Assembly: GCF_004210375.1 (NCBI RefSeq)
Contig: NC_134831.1
Span: 1,178,001 to 1,242,000, forward strand
Direction: 5' to 3'
Origin: Tachypleus tridentatus
Taxonomy: Eukaryota; Arthropoda; Merostomata; Xiphosura; Limulidae
Length of the DNA stretch: 64,000 bases
A model generated the notes under the pieces. That model saw nothing but the letters and a program-made list of their open reading frames with translations. It was not told the origin of the DNA and searched no databases. The position numbers and the translations under genes were made by a program. Each line of letters starts with the position of its first letter. Position 1 is the first letter of the stretch. This document shows positions 1 through 14,400 of this stretch, piece after piece.

Positions 1-2448
1 CTAACCCTAAACATGAAGAACTAATTGTTACTTCTTTTCACACTAAATAACAATACATCTTGAACATGAAAGGTACAAATAAGATCTATAAAACATACCA
101 AGTCAAAACAAAACAAAGAAAAAAAAAGTGAAATTAGTAGAATTAAAATAAATTCAGAAAATAGTCACTTTAACCTAACCACATTTTTCCATAACAAATT
201 AGTAAGAAACATTAAGATTAAAATTAAGACACCTACAACACTCATCATAAGTTAACCTTCTCTATTTTGACTTGGTAATTTTGACCAACCTTGTAACTTC
301 CACCACATAACAGATGTATACACACTATGATTTTGAACTTACAAATTTACCAACCTTTAAATAAAACTTACAAAACTGTTGTACACAAAATGTTTTTTTT
401 TGTTTTTTTAAGAAGTATTTTTATTAAAACTTTGTGTATAAATTTGTGGAATCAGTCTGAGTGTAAGGTTGTTTTCATACTAAGAATTAAAATACTTTTC
501 AACTTACTATTTCAGTGTTTCATTTGTATAACCTCTAGGATGCCCTAAATGAAGTTTTTTTTTAATTAAAATTTATATTCTGATACCTTCTTTACCTTAA
601 CACCAAGTCTAAATCATCCATGTGTAGTAAAATGAAACTTTGAAATAAATTGAACAATAACTTTTTCTTCTTCTTTGAAGATGTTATATTGCTGGTTTTC
701 CAATAATATTCAAAATTTTAACTGTTTACTTTTCCACATAAAGTGAATTTAATTTGGTTTTAAATTCTGTTGCTTAGCTTGTACAGTGTACTTCTAATTA
801 ATCCTTGGAATGTAACTGCAGTGTGAGCACATTAGCAGATTTTCATATGCCAAAATATAATACTGCAAAAGTTATGCATTTGGATATATACTGAAATAGG
901 CCTAGTTCCCCCCCCTTGAATTTTTCTTTTAAAAACTAACATTATGTACTTTTCATTTATGCATTTCAGTATGTAAACTACCAAAATAAAATGTTTAAAA
1001 ACAACAATTTAATTGTCTTTCTAACTAATTGTAAATTGGTTTAAAAAAATCTTTAATGGTACAATTATCAACATTGTTTGCATTCACACATCCTGTTCAC
1101 TTCCTTTAGACTAATGTCTCTTGATGCCAAATTCAAAAGTTCTACTGGTTATAAACACATTAAAAAAAATATAGTCTTGTAAAATGATCTGAAAGTTAAA
1201 GACAAATGGGCAAAGCTTCTGTTATGGGTTAAGATGTGAAAACTCTGCATTGAACTTTTCATCATTTACAGCTTGTGTTTACATTATCTAGGCCTTATAA
1301 ATGCTATACTACTGAAGGTGTATGTACCAAATGGGGAATAACTGAGAAAGCTTGCATGTTACATGAAGAATGAGAATTTTTAAAATATTTTCTTTTGAAA
1401 TAAAAAAATTAAAAATCAAATAATATAGGACTCTGATGTTAATTTTATTGGTCTATATTGATAATAAAAGTTACTAAATTGGATTTTGAATGTAATTTTG
1501 TAAAATATTGTGACGTGCAAAAGAGCCAGATATAGTGTCAAATATTTTTGATTTATTGACCAATGATTTGAGAAGTTTCATCTTGTATACTCACCACACA
1601 AAAACATCTGCAACACAATCCAAAATATAAACACACTTTGTGTTCAAAAGAGCCGGTACCAGCTTGTTTTGCCGAACTTCAACTATAAGACAAAATGAAA
1701 TCTTAAATGGCAATGTGTCTCAAAATAAAATTTAGATTTTTATCTTGACTGACAATTTTCAGAATAATTCTATATCTATCAAATTGTGTATGTGAATGAA
1801 AGACAAGAGGACATATGCCTTTCATGACAACACCTGTTTATTTCAGATAAACTCTGAATCAGGTCAAAGTTAAAGCAATGGTTAGTTTGTTCTCCATTGT
1901 GCACAAAAATATTGCTAATAAAAATAGTCATGCTGCTAGTATGGTTTGTCTCAAAAAGTTAAATATAAAAAGTCTTAAGCACAGACTAGAAAACATTCTT
2001 TAAGGGTGAATTTTTATGCTCATTGTTAAACACAAGGTTACAAAAGGGGCTTTAACTCTGCAAGTATTAAAACACTGAAGATGGGGTAGAGAAAGCTTAA
2101 GAATAGATTGCTAGTTGGTTTTTTTTAACTATTCAGTTTTATTTTTTAGTATACAACTAACAGTTCCAATTTTGTTGATAAAGTTAAGAGAGGTAAACTA
2201 TTTATTTCACTCATTACCTAACTTGCTAATGAAGAGAGGGATTTCTGGAATCTTTTTCGTCGTTATTGGACAAAACGGTGGATCTTTCCTCACTTGTTCA
2301 TTCTTATTCTTATATTATTACGTTTTTACTTCTTCAGTGAGAAAAATTGAGGAACACTTAGCTATTTAATAATTTAAAAAATTATTATATCACTAAAGAT
2401 ACTAAAAACTGAACGCAAGATTAACCCCCACTTTTGTTTTATCCTCAC
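1..2448. other. Intron 19 of fliI (partial); no exon seen
   Basis: The donor of exon 19 is at 2443-2448 on the minus strand. I looked on the minus strand for the next gelsolin exon (a stretch like LDCWSDVFIWLG) and found none. The sequence is A/T-rich without a recognisable repeat. Forward reading frames here look spurious and have no family resemblance. Confidence 0.6.
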
Positions 2449-5400
2449 CTTGTGGGAGTTCAAGGTAGCCCATTCCAAGCCCTACTTGATATAACCGTGG
2501 AGGAATGGGTTCAAAATCAGCAGACACATGGGGCTGTGGAGGGTTTAGTGGGGGTTCACTTAAGCCAAAATGTTTCCAAAAACAGCTTTCTTCTTGTCCT
2601 TGAGAGAAGGAGACGATTTCCGAATGATTCTTCCTTTCATTCTTGTTGATTTTCTCAGCCAAAAGCCTGAAATTTTATCCATAAAAAACACCAAAATCAA
2701 TCACAGGATCTTATCAGATTAAAAGATAAAGTGACAAAGAAAACTGGGACAAAACTGGATTTTATAAGTTGTTTTAACTTCTCGTTAACCAGTTTTATAA
2801 AGATGATTGCAACCTTTGTAACTTAAATCAAAAGGTGAAAGTTGCAAATTAAAGTTCTTAGGTTTTGGAATTACCATTTCCAGGGGTGAATATTTGTTGT
2901 TTTTTCACTGTATCCTGTGAAGTATAACTAATGAGACAGTTATTCATCAATAGGTAGAAAACATTAATTATAATTTCTGCATTTTCCAAGAGCACTACAA
3001 AACTTCATCTGCTGTTTTTCAGCACAAACGACATAACGAGTTATCTATGCTCTGCCCACTCTGAGTATCAGAAACCTCATTTTTAGTGTTATAAGCCTTC
3101 TCACTAATTGTTAAAGCCAAAGCAGGGGCACATGAAACTTTACAATGTAACAAGTCCATTAGATAAATAAATGAATACTGCATTTCACGCACAATAACAA
3201 TAACACAATTTATAATGATTTCCAATATAACATTCAAAGCTAAACTGATTTCCTCTGAATAAAACAACAAGAAAAACAAGACACATTAAACAAAAGTCTG
3301 GTTGTAAAAATTTTGGCCAACTCTGAAATGCCTCATCACCTCTAACAGCATCCCATTTTAATTAACTGTACACTTCTGCAAAAAATACACACCGACCAAT
3401 ACAAAGAATTCAACCAACAACATGAAGTCCTAACACAAAAACACTTTTCCTCAAAAAAGCCTTTGAAGTGAACATACCAGTATTATAGATGAAAAAAACC
3501 ACCAAATTAAGAATATTTTTATTAAATAAACTATAAAATCCTAAAGAGTGAGGTATCATATAATTTCATTTTAAAACATCATTACTTAATAGAATATGAT
3601 ATCTAACAACGAATATCACATCTCTGAATACTACCAGTAACAGAAGTTTAATGAGACTTGCCCACCCAGTTGATCTTGTATGTATGCAATGTTTGCTCAT
3701 GCAAGTGCTGTAGGTATTGCACCAACTTCAAAAATCAAAATAAAACTATCAAAATGAAGTAGAAAGTAATACAATAAAACTACATTTCACCACCAAGGTT
3801 TCTCAAACAGCAGAATGCTCAAACTTGCAAGAACTTTACTTGGAGCATTTTTTTTCATGATTTTCAAACCTTCTGAAAAAATATCAGAAAATGTATGATT
3901 CTATAACTATATCAACTTGGAAGTTTTAAAAAAAGCCATAGATCTGTCTCTATCTGATTTGACTTTTTTTTTCATAGTTATTTAATAAATCTGAAAAATG
4001 AAATATTACAAAACAGACAGAACAGAAATGTGTTTTTTGCACATTTTTCTTAAAAATCTAGCAAAGTATTAGAAATATAATTTTGGAATTAAATAGTTGG
4101 TTGGTTGGTTGTTTTATGGCACAAACCAGCTAGGCTATCTGTGTCAAACATCTGGTAAAAAGGTAAAACAAAGTTTCAAAACACATAAGTAGTATAAAAC
4201 CAATGTTTACATCTAGTCTACAACGTTAAGAGAAAAACTACAGTGATACAAGTTGTAAAGGACTTTCTGTAGCATAATTGTAATTATCATAACTCACCAG
4301 GAATACTAACAAGTAAGTACAAAAACCACCGTCAGTCACCTGAAGTTGGCATTTCCAAGTCCTGGTTCAGAGTTATTTGACTTTATCGCCATTTTCAAAA
4401 AGTAAAAGCAATAAAAGTTTTAAAAGACTTGTAGCAAAATTTTAATAATAACTCACCAGAATGACTAACAGGTAGTTCAAATAGCAGCATTAATCACCTG
4501 AAGTTGGCCTGTCCATCACCAGTAACACTGTCATTGAGAGTCATTACGATGGTAAGAAATTAAAATGTGGCTTATTGTGATCTGAGTGTTACATAGATTG
4601 CACACTTGTCCATCAATTCCAGATAAAAGAAAACGATGAGTTAAAAACTGTGACCAATTCGTAATCTAGTTAGAACAACTTCCTCTTTCCAATCCTTACA
4701 GAAGCAAGATGGTCAAAGGCCAATATAGGGTTTTATTTGGAAAAGATTGTTTTCACGTTGCTCACTCTAAGTTGACTGCCAGCTGGCATGGAGCAGAACC
4801 TTGAATACAGGACCATAATCCATGTATGAAATAGGTACAGTGGTGATGGTGCCAGAGCAGATAGATTAAGCTGCAGTGTTGGCAAGCTCATTCCCACAAA
4901 TACCAATGTGGCCTGGTATCCAGAAAAACTGGATAGCAGTAGATGTTAAAGAGAAATGGGCCAGTCGGTTTTGAATATTGGCGATAATAGGGTGTGAACT
5001 AACGTGAAGCGATTCCAAGGCCAGTAGAGAACTGAGCGAGTCAGTATAAATAGTGCAATTTGAGTACTACTTAGCTTCTATGTGATCCAGGGCAAGAGAA
5101 ATGGCATACAGTTCAGCAGTGAACACAGAAGTTGTACAGGGAATTCTGTGCACAACCACCAAACCACAACAAACTATGGCAGAGCCCACACAGTCACCTG
5201 ATTTCGAACCATCTGTATAAATGCGAATGGAAGGATGGTTCGAAAGATGTTCAGCAAATATCAGACAGTATTTCCAATAAGAAATGTCTGTTTTTTTCAG
5301 ATGACTTAAATATAGGTCACATTTTCCATGGTGGGATGGGCTGACCAGTGGATACAACATTATCCAAGGACAGACCAAATTCATTCAACTGCACCTGGAT

Positions 5401-8400
5401 ATAAAGGAGCAATGGTAGATCATCTATTCTGAAAAATTATGGCCCACCGAGGAAGGAAAACACAACCCCAGGTGGGATGCTTTGGTAAGGAACCCACTTT
5501 GAATCATATAGTAAAGACAGTTGCAAACAGCAGAAGTGCAAAGAAGGTTCACGAAATTATATGTATAGGCTCTGAACTGGGGAAGTGTGGAAAGTCCCAA
5601 TGCAGAGCTGAAGTCCTTGATAATGAATGGGGTCCGGCATCTTTAAGGCAGAGGCTCTGGCAGAGCCATAGACCAGTGATCCATAGTCAAGTTTCAATCA
5701 AATAAGAGCATATCTTTAGTATAGAACATTGATCTGCTCTCCAAGTAGTGGAAGAGAAGACATGGAGGATGTTCAGTGCTCTTGTACATTTGACCCGTAG
5801 CTGCTTGACGCATGGTATAAAGGCCAGCTTATGGTCAAAGATAAGCCCCAAGAACTTTGTCTCAGGGATCACAGGCAGCACAACTTCACTGATACAAAGT
5901 TCACAATCAGAGTGAATATTCTATTAGTAGCAAAAGTGCATGCAAACAGTTGTAGAGAGAGAGAAGTTAAAGCCGTTTGCTGTGGTCCACTTCAGTAAAC
6001 AATTGAGGGCAATCTGTAGCTGCTACTAAATATACCTTATGTTCAACGACTGACATGAGATGTGAAAGTCGTCAACATTGAGCCCGTTTGCAACAGTGAG
6101 ATGGAGTTGTTTAGTGATGGCATTAATCTTTATACTAAAAAGTGTGACCTGATGGAATTCCAAGTTCCTGCTGCAATGAACGGGAAAGTGTCGAACCCAC
6201 ATGAACTTGGAATCACCTGTACATTAAAAATTTTTTTAAATAAAAATGGGCAAATGGCCATGTAACCCATATATATGGAGGTCTCACAAAATGCTATACC
6301 TCAATGCTGTATCATAAGCCTTCTCAATGTCAAAGAATATTGATACAAGATGTTGTCGTTTGAGAAACGCTTCTCTGACTGCTATTTCAAGTCAAATCAG
6401 GTGATCTACAGTAAAGTGCTGTCATCAGAACCCACACAGGGTGGGCGAAAGGAGGTTGTTTGATTCAAGGAACCAAACAAGAGGAGCATTAACCATTCTT
6501 TCTAAGGTCTTACAGAGATAGCTTGTCAAAGTAACTGGACAGTATGAAGGGATCTTGGGATTCTTCCCAGGCTTAGAGAAAGGTAGGACAATAACCTGGT
6601 GCCAGGCATCAGGAAAAACATTCTCCTGCCAGATCTGGTTAAAAACAATGAGAAGGATAGCAAAAGAAGCAGGAGATAGATGGCACAGCATTTCATATTG
6701 TATATCACCATCCAACTGATGTACTGCTAGACCGATGAAGGACTAGTTTGAGTTCCGTCAGTGTAAAGGGACGATCAGCTTCAAAGGAAAGAGGTGATCA
6801 CTCTGCCCAAGTCTTGGTGGCTAAGAAGGTGAAGGAAGAAGCAGAAGTGCTAGATGCCTGACAAAAGCTTTCACCTTGAGTATCGGTGATGCTCCAGATA
6901 TCAGCTACTTCCTGGCCATCAGAGAGCAAGATTGAGAGGAGGATAGAATTATATTGCCCACTGACCTTTTAAATCTCATCCCATATGACTTTGGAACTGG
7001 TGGAAGATATGCTGATTGTAAACTTAATCCAAGATTCCTTCTGGCTTTGACATCTAACCCCCTGAGCACATGCATGGGCCTGCTGGAAAGTGATGTAGAT
7101 TGAGAGTGTGGAATATCTACAGAAAGTATCCCAGACCCATTTTTGAGCCTTCTGTGCCACGTGGCAGGTAGGACTCCACCACAGACGATGATATCGTGAA
7201 AATACATGTCGAGGTTTCAGGAGTACAATGAGCAGCTGCTTGTATATTACACTCAGTTACTGCTGCCACACAGTCGTCTATTGATGGCTTACAAACAATG
7301 GCAGGATCATGTTCTGCAAAAGCAGTGAAAGAGGGCCAGCATACATCCAAGATGAAGTAGTGAACAGCAACGTTTGAGCTTCAGGATAAGTAATGTAATG
7401 AATTGTTTTCAAATGCTGCACCTCTTTTTCTTTCAACCATTTAGGACAAGAATGAAAGTAGGACAGGTGAGAGCCATTTCAGTTGACTCAATGAGGGTCC
7501 GTTTCATGCTCACAGGCATCATGGTCCTTGCCACCTCAACGAGCACACGTCAAGGAACCATGACATGACGTCTTTGAGTGACTGAACTGCTGACACTGGA
7601 AACATGAGAGAGGGTTTGGAACTTATGTCCATACCCTGCAATTAAAGTAACCAGCCTTGATGGTGGCAGGTGGACATGGTGATGTAAATGTGAGAATGAG
7701 GATATTGGTCGGGATCGTAATTCCATCTTTGCGAATGGAGATACATCTAACTGCAGAAACTCGTTGAGTGGAGAAACCAGCAAGAACCTCATACTTAGGG
7801 ATGTTCTTCAAATCCCTCTCAACAATAAGTCCCTGTGATGAATTCAAAGTAGCATGAGGTGTAACCTCAATAGGTGTATCTCCAATTGCCTTTAAATGCA
7901 ACAGAAGTTTACTGTGTTGAGATGTAGATGTTTCCATCATTACGTCACCAGATCAAAGCTTCTTTACTGACTTTGGAGAGCCAGCAAGTCTCTCTAGTCC
8001 CTTCTGAATGAAAAAGGGAGACATCACTGCTCAGAATCTTCAAGACATGGTTGTTTACCTATGGATTGTTTTTTCACTATTTTATTTAAGTTTTTATTTG
8101 GAGGATCCATAATAATAAAAAGGAAATTTCAATGCCCACTGACCGCACCAGCTATGGATCCCTATGAGGAGATACACTACAATGTCAAACAAGGACACTA
8201 CAGCAACGTCAGGGTTTTGTGAGCACTATACCCAAACACCAGCATCAGATACAATGCCCACAACATCTGATGAGAACATCCAATACTGGTACTTGGTTGA
8301 CTTTACCCAAGTTGACCAGTCAACTAACTCAAGGCTGCCCATCTACAGGAATTCAAGGCCAAAGTGGTGTGTTAGGGTTGGACCCCTCAACCGCCAGGAT

Positions 8401-11400
8401 TCTCTCCTCCCCTTCATGGGTCGCCACACACAGCAAACACGTGGGTGGATGTTTAGATCACAGAGGAGGTAAACTGAAAGAACAGAATCTTCCCTGGGAG
8501 GTCCCCTCACCCCATACAGGAATCCACACCAAGGGAGGAATTAAATATAAAAGCAGCTAATTTCAAATTATACTCCAAGATAGGATACACCTATGATTCA
8601 TTTTTATATGATAACAATTATTTCTTAGTAACAAATATTTTGAAAATCAGGCAAAAATACTGGTGTCAAATTCCAATTACCAGCAAATAAAAATAATTTA
8701 ACATTAAAACAAATTAACTCTTAACCTCAACAAACAGATTTTTTACATATATGTGTATATATAAATTAAGCCTCACAATTATTTTTATTTTAAAATCCTA
8801 TTGCGAGTCATAGCTCTACTGTCATAACTGAAATTGTCAGTGATGGTATATACATAGTTATGCCCAAAAGTTTAGCATCACCTTTAAAGTTTATATACAA
8901 GATGTAATTGAAAAACAAATTATATGAACACAATTTGGATCTTTTAGTAACATCATTTAATCAAAGAACCTATAGAATGATAAGGTAAAAGACTACTGGA
9001 AGCCAGAATATAATATTTAACATTTGCAATGCAGTCAATGGTTTTTCAAGACTATCAAGCACAGAGAAATCAAAGTATGCTTTAGATTCCTCCTTTAAAC
9101 ATGACATTAATTGACAGGTTTGTTATTCAACTTTATGAAGCAACAATAGATAATTCTATAGTAATGCAAAACCTTTGGTCATGGGCCAAAATCATTTAAC
9201 CAGATAGAACTGTTTATGGGACAGTTTCTTAATTTAAAATACAAATGAATTTATTTCATATTACTTAATTTTTCTTGTTTATGTTGTCCACAGCATCTTG
9301 CAATATAGCTAAGTACAAAAAACACTAGATATTTTTTTTCTTCTGGTATCCTGTTTCTAATCATTTATATTCAATACAAAAAACTAATAACCAGTTGTTG
9401 TTTTAATATAAAACTTTCTAAACATTTGGGAAATGTGCATATTTCACTCAAAGTACGGATGTATTTATTTTTAAATAAACTTCATGTTTAGGTCAGTTAA
9501 GCATGTGTCAAAAAAAAAAAATCTATATTACATTAATAATGAAAAATGGAACCTCTGAATCCACAAACTCACCATAAAATATACCAAAATGCATCTCAAA
9601 ATAAACAATTCATTATAAGCTGTATGGAATGTTTTTAATAGATATGACTTTATCTACAACTGTTTCAAAATATTTGAGAAACAAGCATTGTCTAAAACTT
9701 CAAAAGTAGTACAAATAAAGGTAGGATGAGAAGAGCTGCAAAGTAAGACACTGAAATATGACTGAAATACAATAAATATAATCACAAAAAATGAGTATCA
9801 ATGAATCCTTCATGTAACAATTTCATTAATTTATAAACATGTACCTTGCTTTGGATCGTAGAGTGTTTTTAGACTGTTTTCCATTCCAAATGTAAATATG
9901 ATTCCCAGCATCCAATACAAATGCGTATCTAGGATCAAGAGAGCTATACTGCAGAGGTACCTAAAGTATTCCCGTAAAACAGGTGAAATATAGCAAGAAA
10001 TATAAACTATCGCATATATTTTCCTCTATTTAATTCTTGTAATACAATTCTCATTAAAAAACCTTGTACTAAATTCTCAAATTTCTAATGAAACTTTTTG
10101 TTGATTACTTGTTTCACATTCTTATTAAAATAGATTGTAATAGGTTTCCATGAATTAATGTTGTCCAAACCAACTTGAAAAGAAAAAAAAAAGGCTAATT
10201 TCACTGAAATCAACTGACAACAAGAGATGTAATAAAAGATTCAAACTTACTCAAATAAACTGAGAAATATGAAATTTAATTTAACTTACTATGCCTTACA
10301 ATTACTTGAATAAAGCACCTGATAATACTAGAGTTTCTAACTCAATTTAATTGCACAAATAAGAAGGCATTATCCAGATAAAAATTATTAACCAAAATAT
10401 CACTTACTGCTTCGAGATGCACTTGGCGACCCCAAGCATGAAGCCTGTATAAACGACTAATGTATTCCTGATAATATAAGAAGTAAAAACATAAGTATTT
10501 CAAAAATTCAGATAATTTAATAAATAACTTCTCAATTTTAAGTTATTAAAATATAAAACAAAAGCCTAATCTTTAACTGGTTTAATTTTTTTAAACTGAG
10601 TTTTTTTATATTACTAACATTTCTGGTGAAAGACTTTTTTTTAAGGTTTATTGGTTTTAACATTTCTGTAATATTCTCTTTTCTCCAGCTGCATTCATCT
10701 GTCCACTATCAGAACACTAGACACTATAAACTTCTTGTAATGAACACTCAGCAATTAGTTTTTCAAACATTCTAAACTTTAAATTTTTTCACTTAGTAAA
10801 GTGTAAAAGTAGTATTTGCATGAAGTATTATCACTGAGAAACAATTTTCAATGTGATAATAAAAAAGTTAGGAATTTAAGTTTGAAAAAAAAACCTTTCA
10901 AGCCTAAAAGACAACATGAGGTGGTCAGAAACTTTTGCTTCTCTTCATTCCAGTTAAGAATTACGGCAACAAAAAGTAAAATAGAAACTGGATGACCCTC
11001 ATGATGTCACTAAATACCCTCTATATATGTATACATATTTGTTTATGTATATATCACTCATTCGATCACACTATCAGTTCCAGCTTGCCCCTGAAAAAGA
11101 AAGATCCACCTTTCCAAAGCGCTCAGGTTATAGGGTACAACGTAGCTGATGGCTAGAGTGTGTGAAAAGGTGTTAGTGATATTTTAATTTTCAAATAGCT
11201 AAATGTTATACATAATTTAAAAAAATATTTGCTTAGGTGTTTAAGTAAAATAAAAGATAACACCTAAAGAGTGATTGAAAAAGATGTGTTGTACTAATTG
11301 ACTTAAAAAAATCAGCTTTGATATTTTATGAAAAAAAATAAGCAAAGAATAAAGTTATTTTTCTTTTTGTAACAGAGATGAAACCAATAACGAGATATCA

Positions 11401-14400
11401 CTGATTCCTGGCTCTGGATTAATTCCAAAAGGTTGAACAGTGTTTAGCTTGGTAATCAAATATGTTTCTTTTATTTCTCTATCTGCTTTAGTTTTGAATC
11501 CTGTTTCAATGTCAGTGAGAGTAACATCGATAATGGAGTGACCGTGTTGGTCGAAGTGACGAGCTACAGGGAGATCTATTTCGGTGTTAATAGAAGATTT
11601 GTGATTGTTAAAATGTTCTTTCAGAGATTCTGTTAGGTTAGAACGGTTTAATGCAGACTTTAAATTTTCTAGTCCCTCATCATATGGGATGTTGGTGTAA
11701 AGGGAAGAAACATCCATCATGCTAAGAAGACTTATTTGATGGTAAATGTCTGTCAGTATTAATATCTTCTATGATGTTAAGAAAGTGGGTAATACTTTTT
11801 ATGTAAGAGGGGAGGGTACAGGGAATAAATTTTGTGTTGGTTGACAAAAAGCAGACAGCTTTTCAGTAGCCATGTTTATATTAGAAATCATGGGTTGGTC
11901 AGGATTGTTTGGTTTGTGTATTTTGGGTAAGAGATAAAATTCATTAGGAACAGCTTGTTTGGGTATCAAATACTGAAAGGTTTTTTGTTAATTTTATTGT
12001 TTTTGAGGAATTCTTTAAACTTATGAGTTATGGTTTTAGTAAACTGAGTTGTAGAATCATGTGAGGGTTTTTTTTTGTAGAAATTAATCTTCTCTGGTTG
12101 CCGGTTTGCTTCTGTGATATAGTTATCTCAGAAATGTTTCACAAATTCTGAAGAAAACATTTTCATCTATTACAGCTTGACAGTCGTATCAAACAGATAT
12201 TTCCCAAAGTTCCATTGTCTCCTTCCAAAAAAGCAAAACTCTGAGAGATATCCTTGTTAACACAAAAATAAATTACATCCCACCTCAAAATAGTTGTTGT
12301 CCATGCAATAAAGCCTATTGTCACACATGCAAATTCATGAAAACTACTGACTCATTTTCTGACAAGCACAATCAAAAAAATTTTTAAATGTCTGAAGAAA
12401 TTATTTATCTTATACAGTGTAAAAAATGCAATTATCAATTGGTAGGACATACACAAAGAACTCTAAGAGAATGTTTTAACAATTGTAAATCTGTTAACAC
12501 TGAAAATGATCTCCATTCAGCCATTTCAAAATTAAAATATTACTAACACCTTTTCACATACACTCTCACCATTGGCAACACTGCATCAGAAATGAGACGC
12601 TCACAAGAGTACACAGAAAAGTAAATAATTCCCAAAAAACTGGATGACTCCCATGATGTTGCTAACACCCTATATATATATTCAATCACACTACCACTTC
12701 CAGCATGCTCCTGAAGAAGAAAGGTTCACCTTCAAAAGAACACGGGTTATAGTTGTTTTTTTTTCATTTTTATCAAGACTTCTTGGATCTACATGTTTTT
12801 AGAGCATCATGAATGTAACAAAGTGTGTATATATAGTAGTCACTTACCTGAGTTTAATACACCAGTAATTTAACCAGTTTCCAATGTTGGCTAAGTACGA
12901 TCAGCAAGATTGACTGAAATATTTATGGCAGCATAGTGGCCATTTTTTGTTTAATTTCCAATTATATTTCCAACATTAAAAGTATGATTACAAATATTCT
13001 ATCCACTGTTTTCTGTAACGTCCTTCCTCATTCGATGTGCATGATTTAGTAAGATCTTAACCATTTACATTCTGATATTTTGTACTTGGTTTGAATTGAT
13101 TTCCTCTACTGAAAATACAGTTTTTGAAAAATGTAATTAGAAATTATGACTTCAAACATTCTACTCACTGTTTCCTCTACATTATAGAAGCCACTAAGTG
13201 TTCTTCCCCCTTCAATGTAGGTGATCTCAGAACCAAACAACTCCAGGAATTCCTCACTTTCTTCACCTTGTTCTTCTCGTATTGTCCTGCACTGAGCACC
13301 CAGGAAATTCCTCAAATTTACAGAATGGATGGCAGCACAGGCTTTCTTGTCAAGCTTTCAAAAATGCAAAGTACCAAAGAACCTTAAGATAACATGCTTA
13401 TCAACTTACAAATGGAATACAAGCTGAAATTTAGAAGAAACTACTATATTAAGCAGAAAAAATTTAAAATGCTTAGTAGTCAATAATGGACGTGAGTTAC
13501 TTTTGATCAACAAGGTACTAGCCACATGGTAATGTACACAAGTTATTTCTAACATATAATACTGACTACATGTTTATACAGATGGATAACTATTAGCCAG
13601 TGTCAAGAAGTGATAAAGAGAACATATGAGCCCCCCACTAGTACAGCAGTGTGTATACGGATTTACAATGCTAAAATCAGGGGTTTGTTTGATTCCCCTC
13701 TGTTGGCTCAGCAGATAGCTCCATGTGGCTTTGCTATAAGAAAACACATAGAACATATGACTAACCAATAATTATCTTTGAATGATGATATATAAATTGT
13801 AAGTGGCAATCAACTAATTAACTAGTTTAGATCCCTAATACAGAGCATAAAGTAAATTAACTTATATGCTGATTACCAATGTAATGGTCACTAAAAGCCT
13901 CAAGAGGGCTAAAATAAAGACCAGAGAAACAACAGAAACTTACAGTTGTACAGGATCCAATCCAATAAAATATCTGCCAGTTCAGACCCTGAGTGTCATC
14001 TGTAAATGTCTTCAAAATTATGTAGCAATCACCTTCATAGAATTTCCCTATAAAAACTTAACAAATAAAAGAACAAATATTATTAAAATTTATCTTTTTT
14101 GGTTTGTAGATATAAAAAAAAAAGTTCTACTATTACAGTATTTCATCATTTTCTTAAATAAAAACAGGTCAGTTTTGTTTAAATAAACATCTGTATTGCA
14201 AAAATCCCATTTCCTATGTTCCATCATCTCAGGTTAACTAAATCAACTCCTCTATAATGTGGTAGTTCTTACGGACTACTCTTGTCTAAGTTCTAGAACT
14301 GAATAGCTTCAGATTCTCTAAAGGACTGAAGAATAACTTTAATAATAGAAAGTCTAATAAAGACCAAACAGAGCTTTTCATATTTTATTGTCAAACCTAA

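Larger units (their letters stand above)
4096..8560 (-). mobile_element. Decayed I-type non-LTR retrotransposon (LINE) in fliI intron 18
   Basis: On the minus strand the order is ORF1 with CCHC knuckles (7500-7943), an endonuclease-to-RT stretch (about 6900-7350), reverse transcriptase (about 5690-6720), RNase H (5067-5384), then a 3' UTR ending in a (AACC)n-like tail (minus strand of 4096-4111). Having both an ORF1 with zinc knuckles and an RNase H domain fits the I group of LINEs better than Jockey, which lacks RNase H. Many stops and frame changes make it inactive. It lies in the same direction as fliI. The 5' end near 8560 is approximate. Confidence 0.85.
10985..12757. mobile_element. Rearranged Penelope-like retroelement in fliI intron 16
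   Basis: Two similar segments in the same (+) direction, about 10985-11140 and 12640-12757, both start with 'ACTGGATGAC' or close variants, run through a short TA-rich stretch and 'TTCCAGC..GC.CCTGAA', and end with 'GGTTATAG'. They look like the paired terminal repeats of a Penelope-like element. Between them is a minus-strand RT piece joined to the end of a GIY-YIG domain (11355-12130) and a plus-strand GIY-YIG piece (12180-12550), so the interior is inverted and internally deleted. Everything is disrupted by stops. Confidence 0.8.

Noticed and set aside
1-12. CTAACCCTAAAC at the very start looks telomere-like
   Set aside because: Only about one and a half units, with ordinary intron-like sequence after it.
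2115-2369. 84-codon forward reading frame rich in Phe and Leu
   Set aside because: Composition follows the local A/T bias, with no recognisable family or splice context.
8864-8885. CCCAAAAGTTTAGCATCACC resembles a Tc1/mariner end
   Set aside because: No inverted partner within 1 kb and no TA-flanked second end found.
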